This document shows positions 44,200 to 53,420 of a DNA stretch of 64,000 bases, in pieces. Made by a program: the position numbers and the translations under genes. The notes under the pieces are model-generated. The model was not told the DNA's origin. It did not search any database and was given only the letters and a program-made list of their open reading frames with translations. This DNA comes from Thermoflavifilum aggregans. Its GTDB lineage: Bacteria > Bacteroidota > Bacteroidia > Chitinophagales > Chitinophagaceae. Location of the stretch: contig NZ_PGFG01000001.1 of NCBI RefSeq assembly GCF_002797735.1, forward strand, positions 62,001-126,000, in the 5' to 3' direction. The first letter of the stretch is position 1; each line of letters opens with the position of its first letter.

Positions 44200-45270
44200 A
44201 TGCAGGTGCACAACTTTAATGCTGGCCCCTCGATGTTGCCCAACGAGGTGCTTTACAAAGCAAGCAAGGCGTTGATTGACTTTGATGGCTTGGGCATGTC
44301 CATCCTCGAAATTTCTCACCGCAGCGAAGCTTTTCTGCAGGTGATGGCAGAAGCCAGGCAATTGGTGCGGGAACTGCTTCAGTTGGATGAGGATTTTGAA
44401 GTACTTTTCCTGCATGGTGGAGCTAGTACTCAATTCATGCAGGTCCCCTATAACCTGCTAGATGCCGGCGAAACAGCCGGTTACCTGGATACTGGCGTAT
44501 GGGCCAACCGCGCACTGAAAGAAGCTCGCCTGTTTGGAAATGTGGAAGTGGTGGCCAGCTCGGCCGACCGGAATTATTGCTATATTCCCAAATCATTTAC
44601 CGTTCCCAAACACCTGAAGTATCTGCACATCACCACCAACAACACCATTTATGGCACGCAATGGCATCAGATTCCCGAAGTAGAAGTGCCGCTGGTGGCC
44701 GATATGAGCAGTGACATCTTCAGCAGACGGCTGGACTTCAACAAGTTTGCACTCATTTATGCAGGCGCACAAAAAAATATGGGACCTGCCGGTGTAACGT
44801 TGGTGGTAGTGAGAAAAAGCATTCTTGGTAAGGTGAGCCGATTGATTCCGACCATGCTGGATTATCGCGTGCATATTCAGCACGAATCCATCTACAACAC
44901 ACCTCCTGTTTTTGCAGTCTATATTTCCATGCTCACCCTGCGCTGGCTGAAAGAACAAGGAGGCGTTGATGCCATCGAAAAACGCAACGAAGCAAAGGCC
45001 GCTTTGCTCTACAGGGAAATTGATGAAAATCCCTTGTTCAGAGGCACTGCCGATCCGGCCGATCGCAGCAGGATGAATGTATGTTTTGTGATGAATGATC
45101 CGTCTCTGGAAAAAGAGTTTCTGGAATTCTGCAAGAAGGAAGATATCGTGGGCATCAAGGGACATCGGCTTGTTGGCGGTTTCCGGGCTTCCATCTACAA
45201 CGCGATGCCCATTGAAAGCGTGGAATACCTGGTAGAAAGCATGCGTTATTTTGCACGTACACACGGATAA
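44200..45270 (+). CDS. serC: Phosphoserine aminotransferase
   Basis: A 356-residue class V aminotransferase that makes 3-phosphoserine from 3-phosphohydroxypyruvate and glutamate. Signatures are VHNFNAGPSMLPNEVL at the N-terminus, SILEISHRSEAF, FLHGGASTQFMQVPYNLL and the PLP lysine in YAGAQKNMGPAGVTLV. It is followed after 35 bases by a DUF1015 gene. In many Bacteroidota I recall serA between the two; here it is missing. Confidence 0.97.
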   Translation: MQVHNFNAGPSMLPNEVLYKASKALIDFDGLGMSILEISHRSEAFLQVMAEARQLVRELLQLDEDFEVLFLHGGASTQFMQVPYNLLDAGETAGYLDTGVWANRALKEARLFGNVEVVASSADRNYCYIPKSFTVPKHLKYLHITTNNTIYGTQWHQIPEVEVPLVADMSSDIFSRRLDFNKFALIYAGAQKNMGPAGVTLVVVRKSILGKVSRLIPTMLDYRVHIQHESIYNTPPVFAVYISMLTLRWLKEQGGVDAIEKRNEAKAALLYREIDENPLFRGTADPADRSRMNVCFVMNDPSLEKEFLEFCKKEDIVGIKGHRLVGGFRASIYNAMPIESVEYLVESMRYFARTHG

Positions 45271-45305
45271 AAAACACAATGAGATCTAAAAAAATAACCT
45301 GATCC

Positions 45306-46655
45306 ATGACAGTGATACGTCCTTTCAGAGCCATTTTACCGAATCCTGAACAGGCTGCACGTGTGGTGGCCCGCCCTTATGATGTGCTGAGCGCACGAGA
45401 AGCCGAAAGCATAGCCCGCGAGAATCCAGAATCATTTTACCACATTTCAAAACCTGAAATTCATTTCCCGCAATACATAGATGCACATACTCCATTTCCG
45501 AATGAAGTGTATGAAGCCGGCGCACGCCGCCTGCGCGAATTTCTCGAGCGTGGTTTACTCATTCACGACACAGGTATCCATTATTACATTTATACCCAAC
45601 GCATGCCCCATCCGTTCACGGCGGGGCAATACATAGAACAAACTGGGCTGGTTTGTCTGTCGTCTCTGAATGATTATGAAAGCGGAATGATCAAAAAACA
45701 TGAACTCACCCGGCCCGATAAGGAGCAGGATCGGATTCAGCATATCCGGTTTACGCGTGCCCAGACAGGGAATGTGTTTCTGGCCTACAGGCCTTTGCCT
45801 GTTTTAGATGCATTGATTGAAAAATGGAAAAACACCCATCAGCCGGCCTATCATTTCCATGGTGAAGATGGCGTGGAGCATATAGTATGGAAAGTCAATC
45901 ACCTGACAGCCATTGCTCAGATTACTCGCATCTTTGAACAACAGGTACCCTGCACCTACATTGCCGACGGTCATCATCGGGCAGCATCGGCAGCTCTGCT
46001 GCGCAGAGAATGGATGCAGGAAGGAAATGCCAATCCTGCTGATCCGCATCAGTTTTTCCTGACCACCCTAGTCCCGGCCGATCAATTGTTTATTATGGAA
46101 TACAACCGGCTGGTGAAAGACCTGAACGGCTATGATCCCGAATCATTTCTGGAGAAGTTGAAAGCTTCATTTGAAATCACCGAACCACAGGATGCAGTAT
46201 TCCGGCCACAGGCACCTCATCAGATGGGCATGTACCTGCCTGTGAGCCGGGCAGGCCGGCAAGGGCGCTGGTATGGCCTAACCGTAAAACCCGAACTCAT
46301 CCCCGATGATGCGGTGGAATCGCTGGATGTGAGTCTGCTGCAGAATCTGGTGTTGACACCTTTGTTGGGCATTGTAAATCCTAGAATCGACGAGCGGATT
46401 GTATTTGCAGGAGGTATTCGGGGTGCCAGTTATTTGGAAAGCTGCGTGAACAGCGGGGAAATGGCGGTTGCCTTTCTGCTGCATCCGGTAACACCCGAAC
46501 AATTGTTTGCCGTGGCTGATGCGGGCAAAATGATGCCTCCCAAATCCACCTGGTTTGAGCCCAAATTACCCGACGGCCTGTTCATTCATTCACTTGAAGA
46601 AACAGAAATCGTACATCCCATCGAATGGTTTGAAGCTGAAAAATCGCAATTCTGA
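45306..46655 (+). CDS. DUF1015 protein
   Basis: A 449-residue cytoplasmic protein of the DUF1015 family. Diagnostic segments are IRPFRAILPNPEQAARVVARPYDVL at the start (split here as IRPFRAILPNP and VVARPYDVLS), HELTRPDKEQDRIQHI and TYIADGHHRAASAALL. No catalytic activity is established. Genes of this family cluster with serine biosynthesis, as with serC here. It is probably co-transcribed with serC. Confidence 0.92.
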   Translation: MTVIRPFRAILPNPEQAARVVARPYDVLSAREAESIARENPESFYHISKPEIHFPQYIDAHTPFPNEVYEAGARRLREFLERGLLIHDTGIHYYIYTQRMPHPFTAGQYIEQTGLVCLSSLNDYESGMIKKHELTRPDKEQDRIQHIRFTRAQTGNVFLAYRPLPVLDALIEKWKNTHQPAYHFHGEDGVEHIVWKVNHLTAIAQITRIFEQQVPCTYIADGHHRAASAALLRREWMQEGNANPADPHQFFLTTLVPADQLFIMEYNRLVKDLNGYDPESFLEKLKASFEITEPQDAVFRPQAPHQMGMYLPVSRAGRQGRWYGLTVKPELIPDDAVESLDVSLLQNLVLTPLLGIVNPRIDERIVFAGGIRGASYLESCVNSGEMAVAFLLHPVTPEQLFAVADAGKMMPPKSTWFEPKLPDGLFIHSLEETEIVHPIEWFEAEKSQF

Positions 46656-46751
46656 TCTGCCTGTCAGGCCGGTTGTTTTTTTGCGGGATATTAACGTATG
46701 TGTACGCCTCGATTCCCTTGCATTTGTTTAGTTTTACCGCAAAAGCGGAAT

Positions 46752-47840
46752 ATGCCACTGAAGCCGGCCATTCAAACCCTTGCCTGGTGCATGATTATAC
46801 TGTGCAGCTTATTCCGGCATGCTGTTTCCCAATCATCTACGGCTGATACGGTTCCTGCCCTTTATGCCACGGCCCAGCGTTTTATGAGTGCGGGCGATTA
46901 TGCCAATGCCATCATTGTATTGCAACAGGTTATCCAGCAGGATCCAACCAACCAGCTTTATCAGGAAGATCTTGCCACTGCCTATCTGATGCGCAAAGAC
47001 TATCCCCGGGCGGAAGCCATCATCAATTCCCTGCTCAAAAACAAATCAGCATCCGTACGCACCTATCAGCTTGCTGCCGAGATTGCAGAAGGCCAACAAG
47101 ATGATAAAAAAGCCATCCGCCTGCTGAATGAAGGCATCCGGCAATTTCCCCATGAAGGCGCTTTGTATCACCAGCTTGGGTTGCTGTATTTCAATGAAGA
47201 AAATTACAAGCCGGCGCTGCAGAGCTGGATCAAAGGCATTCAGATGGCACCTTCCTACGCAAATAATTACTACCAGGCCGCCCGCACCTATTATTACACG
47301 GATGATATGGTGTGGACACTGCTGTATGGCGAAATCTTCATCAATCTGGAAAGCTTTACCCTGCGTACGGCCGAGATCAAAGGCATTTTGTTTGACACCT
47401 ACAAGCGCCTGTTTGCCAGTGGCATACTCTCCCGCGTGCCCCTGCCGCTTCCGGGATCCAGGCCGGCCAGTTTCCGGGAAGCTTTTTTGCAAACCCTCGC
47501 CAAACAAGCAGCTGTGGCCGACGAGGGCATCACACCGGAAACCCTTACCATGCTGCGCATCCGGTTTATCCTGGACTGGGAAAAACTATTTGCAGCCGAT
47601 TATCCTTTTGCCCTGTTTGACTATCAGGCCAAGATGATCCGTGCTGGAGTATTTGAAGCCTACAATCAATGGTTATTCGGCCCTGCTGCCAATGCAGCTG
47701 CCTTTCGCGAATGGATGAACCTTCACTCCCAGGAACTTCAGCAATTCCTGATTTACCATCAGCAACACCCCCTGCAGCTCCCATCCGGCGAATATTACAA
47801 CGATGGCCGGTTTCGTTTTCAAACCGATAACCAGCCATAA
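46752..47840 (+). CDS. Exported TPR-repeat protein
   Basis: A 362-residue protein with a signal peptide (ending RHAVSQ) and three to five tetratricopeptide-like repeats between residues ~30 and ~190 (AGDYANAIIVLQQVIQQDP, KDYPRAEAIINSLLK, DDKKAIRLLNEGIRQFP, ENYKPALQSWIKGIQMAP). The C-terminal ~180 residues are not similar to a named domain. It probably scaffolds a periplasmic or envelope complex. The frame extends upstream to 46698, but ATG 46752 begins the signal peptide. Confidence 0.8.
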   Translation: MPLKPAIQTLAWCMIILCSLFRHAVSQSSTADTVPALYATAQRFMSAGDYANAIIVLQQVIQQDPTNQLYQEDLATAYLMRKDYPRAEAIINSLLKNKSASVRTYQLAAEIAEGQQDDKKAIRLLNEGIRQFPHEGALYHQLGLLYFNEENYKPALQSWIKGIQMAPSYANNYYQAARTYYYTDDMVWTLLYGEIFINLESFTLRTAEIKGILFDTYKRLFASGILSRVPLPLPGSRPASFREAFLQTLAKQAAVADEGITPETLTMLRIRFILDWEKLFAADYPFALFDYQAKMIRAGVFEAYNQWLFGPAANAAAFREWMNLHSQELQQFLIYHQQHPLQLPSGEYYNDGRFRFQTDNQP

Positions 47841-47846
47841 ACAAAT

Positions 47847-47881
47847 TTTGGTGATGCATTCATCATGAATTGCTATCTTTG
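47847..47881 (+). promoter_or_regulatory. Bacteroidota promoter for the small membrane protein
   Basis: TTTG (47847-47850) and TATCTTTG (47874-47881) are 23 bases apart and fit the -33/-7 consensus. The -7 element is 19 bases before the ATG at 47901. Confidence 0.6.
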
Positions 47882-47900
47882 CAAAAATCTGTGACTGACG

Positions 47901-48182
47901 ATGGAACCAAAAAGCTATGCCCGCCATCCATATCAAGCTCCTTCCAAAACCGCTTTCTTTGTTCACTTGGTCGTGTATGTAATTGCTATGCTCGTTTTAT
48001 GGCTGGTGGTGTACAGGCATCGGGATGCTCAATTGCAGGGCGATGCGTATCCCTGGGAAGGTTGGTTTACGGGTACGTGGTTCCTGGTAGTAGTAGCTCA
48101 TTTCTGCAATACATTTTTCGACAACAACAAAGACAATCAGGATAAATATTACCTGAAATATCTCTGGGAAAAGGAACACTGA
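47901..48182 (+). CDS. Small two-span membrane protein
   Basis: A 93-residue protein with two hydrophobic spans (about 21-41 and 58-74) joined by a short polar loop, and a charged tail ending LKYLWEKEH. The layout is reminiscent of the 2TM domain family, but similarity is weak. It has its own promoter and is closed by a strong terminator, so it is a real single-gene unit. Function unknown. Confidence 0.65.
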   Translation: MEPKSYARHPYQAPSKTAFFVHLVVYVIAMLVLWLVVYRHRDAQLQGDAYPWEGWFTGTWFLVVVAHFCNTFFDNNKDNQDKYYLKYLWEKEH

Positions 48183-48220
48183 AACTTTTTCATATCCTAT
48201 AAAAACTTCTTTCTCGCTTG

Positions 48221-48248
48221 AAGCCGGTTACTTGCAACCGGCTTTTTT
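48221..48248 (+). terminator. Intrinsic terminator
   Basis: A perfect 9-base stem (AAGCCGGTT / AACCGGCTT, loop ACTTGC) runs into six T residues. It lies 38 bases after the small membrane protein gene and is the clearest factor-independent terminator in the window. Confidence 0.85.
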
Positions 48249-48298
48249 CATATCATAAAAACAGAAAAACATGTAATTTAAACAAACAAACCAGTGCC

Positions 48299-50083
48299 AT
48301 GCTTTCGACTACTCCTTCACGTTTGTTTGACCTGGCTTTTCAACACCTCGATAATCCACTACCCGATATGCTGGCCGCCAAAGAAAACGGCCGATGGCGT
48401 AGCTACGACACGCGGGAAGTGATTGAGCTTAGCCGGGCATTGGCCAGAGGCATGCAACGGGCTGGCATTTCACCACATGATTTTATGCCCGAACATCAGG
48501 ATAAAATCGGCCTGATCTCAGCCAACCGACCCGAATGGGTAATCACCGATTTGGCCTGCCAGCTGTGCGGTGCCGTGTTGGTGCCTGTCTATCCGACCAT
48601 CAGCCAGAACGAACTGAGTTTTGTATTGCAAGATGCAGCCGTGAAAATCGTTTTCACGGGCGATGCCCAATTGTATGAAAAAGTACGGCAAATCAAAGAT
48701 CAATTACCGGCCTTGCAGGCCATTTATTGCTTTCAGGAAGATGACCATCTCCCTTACTGGAAATCACTGTTTTGTGAAGAAGGACAGGAACAGCTGGAGC
48801 AAACCATGCAGCAAATTCGCGACCATCATCTGGCTACCATCATCTACACTTCCGGAACAACGGGCATTCCCAAAGGCGTGATGCTCAGCCATCGCAATAT
48901 TGTCAGCAATGTGCTGGCCTGCAGACCTATCCTACCCCTTTCGGAAAACGCCAGGGCACTAAGTTTCCTGCCCCTCAACCATGTGTACGAGCGCATGATT
49001 ACCTATCTGTATATCCACAGCCGGGTGCCCATCTATTATGCGGAAAGCATGGACAAGATTGGAGAAAACCTGAAAGAGGTGCAACCCACCATTTTCACCA
49101 CCGTTCCTCGTTTGCTGGAAAAATTGTACGAACGCATCGTACAGGCTGGCTTGCAACTGCGTGGTATCAAAAGATGGATTTTCTTCTGGGCTTTGGGTGT
49201 AGCCAAACGTTATCAGCTGAGAAAACGCCAGCCTTTGCTGTATGCCCTTCAGCTAAAAATTGCCGACAAACTGGTATTCAGCAAATGGAGAGCAGCTCTG
49301 GGCGGCCGTATTGAGGCTGTGGTGATCGGATCGGCTCCTGCACAGATCCGGCTGATGCAAATCTTTACGGCTGCCGGTATTCCCTGCCTAGAAGGATATG
49401 GACTTACGGAAACTTCACCCGTTATCAGTGTAAACCGGCTGGAAATCGAAAACCGGATGTTTGGCACCGTAGGACCCGTGATTGATGGGGTAGAAGTGAA
49501 AATTGCACCCGATGGCGAAATTCTTTGCAAGGGCCCCAATGTGATGATGGGCTATTACAAACGCCCTGATCTTACCGCCGAAGTGATGGAAGATGGCTGG
49601 TTGCATACGGGCGATGTGGGTGAAATCATCAACGGAAAATTTTTAAAAATCACCGATCGCAAAAAAGAACTGTTGAAAACATCCGGCGGCAAATATGTGG
49701 CGCCTCAACCCATTGAAAACAAACTGAAGGAATCTCGTTTCATTGAACAGGTGATGGTGGTGGGTGAAGGACGCAAATTTGTTTCCGCACTGATTGTGCC
49801 TTCTTTTGCACATCTGAAAGATTGGTGTGTGAAAAACAATATTCCTTTTGATAAACCTGAAGATGTCATTCAGCATCCCCAAGTAAAAGCATTGTATCAA
49901 TCCATTCTGGATAAATACAATCCCTTATTCAATCATGTGGAGCAAATCAAAAAATTTGTTTTGCTGCCTCATGAGTGGACCATTGAAGGAGGCGAACTCA
50001 CACCTACCCTGAAACTTAAACGCAAGGCCATTGAAGCCAAATACCATGAACTTATTGAACAGATCTATCACAATGAAAAATAA
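48299..50083 (+). CDS. Long-chain fatty-acid--CoA ligase
   Basis: A 594-residue AMP-forming acyl-CoA synthetase of the long-chain (FadD15-like) group. The ATP motif IIYTSGTTGIPKGVMLSH lies at ~180-200. The A5 motif GYGLTETSPV, the A7 aspartate motif WLHTGDVGEI and the A8-like ITDRKKELLKTSGGKYVAP follow in order, and the A10 lysine is in LTPTLKLKRK near the end. It activates fatty acids for lipid synthesis or beta-oxidation. The frame is open from 48218 through the preceding terminator, so ATG 48299 is preferred. No other fatty-acid genes adjoin it. Confidence 0.95.
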   Translation: MLSTTPSRLFDLAFQHLDNPLPDMLAAKENGRWRSYDTREVIELSRALARGMQRAGISPHDFMPEHQDKIGLISANRPEWVITDLACQLCGAVLVPVYPTISQNELSFVLQDAAVKIVFTGDAQLYEKVRQIKDQLPALQAIYCFQEDDHLPYWKSLFCEEGQEQLEQTMQQIRDHHLATIIYTSGTTGIPKGVMLSHRNIVSNVLACRPILPLSENARALSFLPLNHVYERMITYLYIHSRVPIYYAESMDKIGENLKEVQPTIFTTVPRLLEKLYERIVQAGLQLRGIKRWIFFWALGVAKRYQLRKRQPLLYALQLKIADKLVFSKWRAALGGRIEAVVIGSAPAQIRLMQIFTAAGIPCLEGYGLTETSPVISVNRLEIENRMFGTVGPVIDGVEVKIAPDGEILCKGPNVMMGYYKRPDLTAEVMEDGWLHTGDVGEIINGKFLKITDRKKELLKTSGGKYVAPQPIENKLKESRFIEQVMVVGEGRKFVSALIVPSFAHLKDWCVKNNIPFDKPEDVIQHPQVKALYQSILDKYNPLFNHVEQIKKFVLLPHEWTIEGGELTPTLKLKRKAIEAKYHELIEQIYHNEK

Positions 50084-50089
50084 TGATAC

Positions 50090-50122
50090 AAAAAAGCCTG
50101 TCATACTGTTGTATGGCAGGCT
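50090..50122 (-). terminator. Intrinsic terminator of the lipocalin-like gene
   Basis: A 12-base stem with one G-U pair (50095-50106 and 50111-50122, loop TGTT) is followed on the minus strand by six T. It sits in the gap between convergent genes and should end the minus-strand transcript that comes from the gld block or its last gene. Confidence 0.75.
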
Positions 50123-50155
50123 ATGAAATCAATCAGATATCACAGATGTATGTTG

Positions 50156-50617
50156 CTACATGCGTTGCAAATAAAAGGTGATATCACTATTTATCACATT
50201 GTTTTGTACCGTATCAATTTGTACTTCGTGTAAAAGGAGTTGATTACCTGAAATCTGATAATCCGCTTGCTCATATCCGTTTGTATCCTGCAAACTGTCT
50301 GTCAGGATCAATTTGCCTTGTTTTACCAGATAGTATGTAGTATCTGTGGTTGAATCATCATCAAATATACTCAAGTGCATGCTGATGAAGAGGGTAGAAT
50401 CTGCATGAAAATCGAGATAGAAATAATCCGGTGGCTTAATCTGATACATGCTGTCCAATACTTTTTGCCCATTCAAGCTTTCAATGGCATGAATCTTCTG
50501 GCCTTGCCATTTGCCAATAAGGGCTGCCTGGCCAGCAGGCGTACTGACATTTTTTTTGCAGCTTACAATGGCAAGCATGCACAGGCTTACCACAATAGCA
50601 GAGCGCAGGAATTTCAT
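50156..50617 (-). CDS. Lipocalin-like lipoprotein
   Basis: A 153-residue lipoprotein with lipobox AIVSC (Cys20). The mature part begins with GKWQGQKIH, typical of small lipocalin-like proteins of Bacteroidota, and continues as a series of short strands (YFYLDFHADSTLFISMHL, YYLVKQGKLILTDSL, NQLLLHEVQID). No ligand or enzyme activity can be named. It lies downstream of gldN on the same strand, separated by 141 bases, so it may be a separate unit. Confidence 0.65.
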   Translation of the reverse strand: MKFLRSAIVVSLCMLAIVSCKKNVSTPAGQAALIGKWQGQKIHAIESLNGQKVLDSMYQIKPPDYFYLDFHADSTLFISMHLSIFDDDSTTDTTYYLVKQGKLILTDSLQDTNGYEQADYQISGNQLLLHEVQIDTVQNNVINSDITFYLQRM

Positions 50618-50758
50618 AGCATACCGTTTTTAAGGTGAAGAAAAATAATTACGTATTGTAAGAGAAAACTCACCTCTTTATTCGTTGCATGAAAAACCTG
50701 CGTTTCAGTTAAAAAAATTTCAGAACAAGATGATCACACAGATAGCATGATCCGATCA

Positions 50759-51793
50759 TCAGTATGCCCAGAGATTTTGTTCCCAATCGAAGATTTCATT
50801 TTTGATTTTTTCACCTTCCAGCAAGGCACGGATTCCATTTTTCTCATAATCCTTGATGGTGCGATCGAATACATTATCTTCCTTCACTACAAAGGCATGG
50901 AAATATCGCATTTCAAAAACATCTTCCCAGCTCATGCGCATCATGTAGTTGTTCGGATTGTACACATCATACCTTGCCAGAATGGGGCGCAAATCAGGAT
51001 AATAAAGCCAGAACAAGGGGGTCATGGCACGCAGCGATCCATCGGGATTATAAATAGCCTTCAGGGGCGCAATGCCCAGAATCCGTACATAAAGCTGGGA
51101 AGTTTGTTTGTCGAATACCCAATCTTCCTTGATGCGATAACGGGTTACAATATGCGGATCAAATTCATGTTGCACAATCTGAACTGTTTCTTTTCCTGTA
51201 ATGGGATCTACTACACGGATGGTATCGGGTTTACCTACCAGTTCACTTTTAACTTCATCGATACTCATGGGTGTGGTAAAGCGGTCATCTATAGGATTAA
51301 ATGCCACCACCTCGCTGTCGAGAATGGCTTTCAGCAGAATGCTGATCAGATCGTAGCTTCCGCCCTCGCCGGCATAAGCAAACGGCAGGTTGATTTTTTC
51401 ATGAACATCGATTTCTTCCCATAACCGGTGGCCCCATACGGCATCATCCTCGCGAATATACTGGTAGGCCAAAGGTGTGCGGTCCTTGATGAGATTGCGT
51501 ACCACCACATTGTCATTGCGGAGTGGGGTTTTTGGATTTTCCAGATCGCCGAAAATATTATCTGGTCGCTGAGGGGCAGCCTGGGGGCGGGTTGTATCCA
51601 CGGCTGGCGGATTAATCACATTGCCTGTAGCCGGATTCACAATATTGTTGTTTGCCGGCTGAGTCTGTACAGCCCCTGTGGTGGCTCTGCGGCGGCGGGT
51701 CGTGGTCCGGGTAGCCTGGGCAGAGAGTTCAGTGGTTACCCAGCAAATCAATAGTACCCAGATAGCGAAAATCCGAACAACATGATTTTTCAT
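50759..51793 (-). CDS. gldN: Gliding motility/T9SS protein GldN
   Basis: A 344-residue exported protein: signal peptide ending LSAQ, a low-complexity Arg/Thr/Asn/Pro-rich stretch (~30-90), then the conserved GldN/PorN domain. Recognisable parts are DAVWGHRLWEEIDVHEKINLP, VTRYRIKEDWVFDKQTSQLY and NNYMMRMSWEDVFEMRYFH. GldN joins GldK in a periplasmic ring under the outer membrane and contacts GldM, completing the T9SS core. It starts 22 bases after gldM and is the last of gldK-L-M-N. Confidence 0.96.
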   Translation of the reverse strand: MKNHVVRIFAIWVLLICWVTTELSAQATRTTTRRRRATTGAVQTQPANNNIVNPATGNVINPPAVDTTRPQAAPQRPDNIFGDLENPKTPLRNDNVVVRNLIKDRTPLAYQYIREDDAVWGHRLWEEIDVHEKINLPFAYAGEGGSYDLISILLKAILDSEVVAFNPIDDRFTTPMSIDEVKSELVGKPDTIRVVDPITGKETVQIVQHEFDPHIVTRYRIKEDWVFDKQTSQLYVRILGIAPLKAIYNPDGSLRAMTPLFWLYYPDLRPILARYDVYNPNNYMMRMSWEDVFEMRYFHAFVVKEDNVFDRTIKDYEKNGIRALLEGEKIKNEIFDWEQNLWAY

Positions 51794-51815
51794 ATGACTG
51801 GATTTTTGAGCATGA

Positions 51816-53348
51816 TCAATTTAGTTTAAAGGAAATCGGTGGCAGCAGACGGGTGGTTCCGTCGGGTCCGCGGGCATGGATATTATCAATGAATACCCGT
51901 GTACCAGGCCTGCACCGTTGGATATATCTTTCAATTTCTTCCGTAAAATAGGCTGAATTGGAGCTGGCTTCAATATAATCTGAAAATCCAGCGCCATCAA
52001 AACCAATCGTGAAGCTAGTTACCACAAACTTGGCATCGAAATCAAAATTTTCCAGTACGGCTGCCACTCCTTTCTGCACCTTGAAAACAGCTGCACTGAG
52101 GGTGCCCCCTTTGCTGCCGGCCACTTCTGCAACAGGATCAGGGATACGTTTGGTACGGAATTCCATGCTTCCCATAGACCGTACCTGCCCGTCAAATTCA
52201 GCACTGACATTAACGGTAACCGTACCCACAGCCGATACGCGTGCAATATATTTACCCGGCCCTGATTTGGTGAGGCTTCCGGGGCCGGAAATGGTAGCAC
52301 TTACTTTTTCAGCCGGCACGCCTGCCACAGCTACTGAAATCGGATTATCCACACCAATGTACAGCACATTCATTTTATCGGCTGAAACCGACACAGCCGG
52401 TGCACCAACCATGTATTCTGCCGTAGCCGTGTAAGTCTTTATTTGTCCGCTCTGATCCTTCAGGCTGATGGCCACATTATAGGTGTGCAGGCCCACGCCC
52501 GAAGCTACCGTAGAAAATGTGCCTACTCCGTTCTGCACGGGAATGGGTTGACCATTCACGGTGATGGTGGGATTGATGGTGGAACTATATGCTCCCAGCA
52601 TAATCTGGGCCTCATACTTTTGTCCGGCTATCACATAGCCGGCATTAGCTGAAATCAAGGGTTTGTAGGTGTCGAACACAAATTCCTGCTGTCCGATTTT
52701 TTTAAACAAATCATCAATTACCTGCGCTTCCGAATTTTTTACATCATTCTGGATTTTGCTTAAAATGGTAATGGCCGCTATGGTAGGCACCATTTCAAAA
52801 TTTACCTGTGTCCAGGTTTTCTTGTTATCAATTGTTTTTTTAGGCATTTCTATTTTCAGGGGTAAAATCTGCGCCACCTGTTCACGTTCTACAGGATTGT
52901 CGTACATGCTGAGCAGCTGCTCTCTCAGGGTTTCGATTTTTTTCTCTAAAATAGATCCCTGGCCTTGATTTTCCATGACCCGTGAAGGAGCATCGAGGTT
53001 TGACATGTCTTTGATTTCGCCGCTGTCGTTTAATCCTCCGCTTTCGCGGATAATTACTTTTTTCAGGCTGTCGATATACAGATTCATTTGCTCACACAGT
53101 ATTTTCACCTGATCAGCTTTTTCCTTGATTGGCCTCACTCTTTCCGGATCAATGCTGAGTTGTTTTTCAAACTGCTGATATACCAGGTTGTTTTTTTGTG
53201 TAATGGCATTGTTTGAATTGGTGATGCTTTCATTGACTGTTTTGAATGCATTCAGAATTTCAGCCGATACATTGAGTGCAAGCATAGCCATCAGCACCAG
53301 ATACATCAGGTTTATCATCTTTTGCCGGGGCTCTTTGGGTAGTGCCAT
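51816..53348 (-). CDS. gldM: Gliding motility/T9SS protein GldM
   Basis: A 510-residue protein with one N-terminal membrane span (KMINLMYLVLMAMLALNVSAEILNAF, residues ~10-35), then periplasmic domains. The first is helical (~36-220, with NSNNAITQKNNLV and EQMNLYIDSLKK), followed by beta-sandwich domains (~225-510). With GldL it forms the inner-membrane motor that turns proton flow into rotation and drives the ring above. Length and the position between gldL and gldN are as expected. Confidence 0.97.
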   Translation of the reverse strand: MALPKEPRQKMINLMYLVLMAMLALNVSAEILNAFKTVNESITNSNNAITQKNNLVYQQFEKQLSIDPERVRPIKEKADQVKILCEQMNLYIDSLKKVIIRESGGLNDSGEIKDMSNLDAPSRVMENQGQGSILEKKIETLREQLLSMYDNPVEREQVAQILPLKIEMPKKTIDNKKTWTQVNFEMVPTIAAITILSKIQNDVKNSEAQVIDDLFKKIGQQEFVFDTYKPLISANAGYVIAGQKYEAQIMLGAYSSTINPTITVNGQPIPVQNGVGTFSTVASGVGLHTYNVAISLKDQSGQIKTYTATAEYMVGAPAVSVSADKMNVLYIGVDNPISVAVAGVPAEKVSATISGPGSLTKSGPGKYIARVSAVGTVTVNVSAEFDGQVRSMGSMEFRTKRIPDPVAEVAGSKGGTLSAAVFKVQKGVAAVLENFDFDAKFVVTSFTIGFDGAGFSDYIEASSNSAYFTEEIERYIQRCRPGTRVFIDNIHARGPDGTTRLLPPISFKLN

Positions 53349-53420
53349 TGCGTAAAACTTTTGAAATCAGGTAAACAAACTCACATCATTTGCAAAACCT
53401 GCCTGCAGGCAGGTTACGAA

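Noticed and set aside
50729-50760. GATGATC / GATCATC inverted repeat as gldN terminator
   Set aside because: The loop is 18 bases, the stem is weak, it overlaps the gldN stop codon and no T-run follows.
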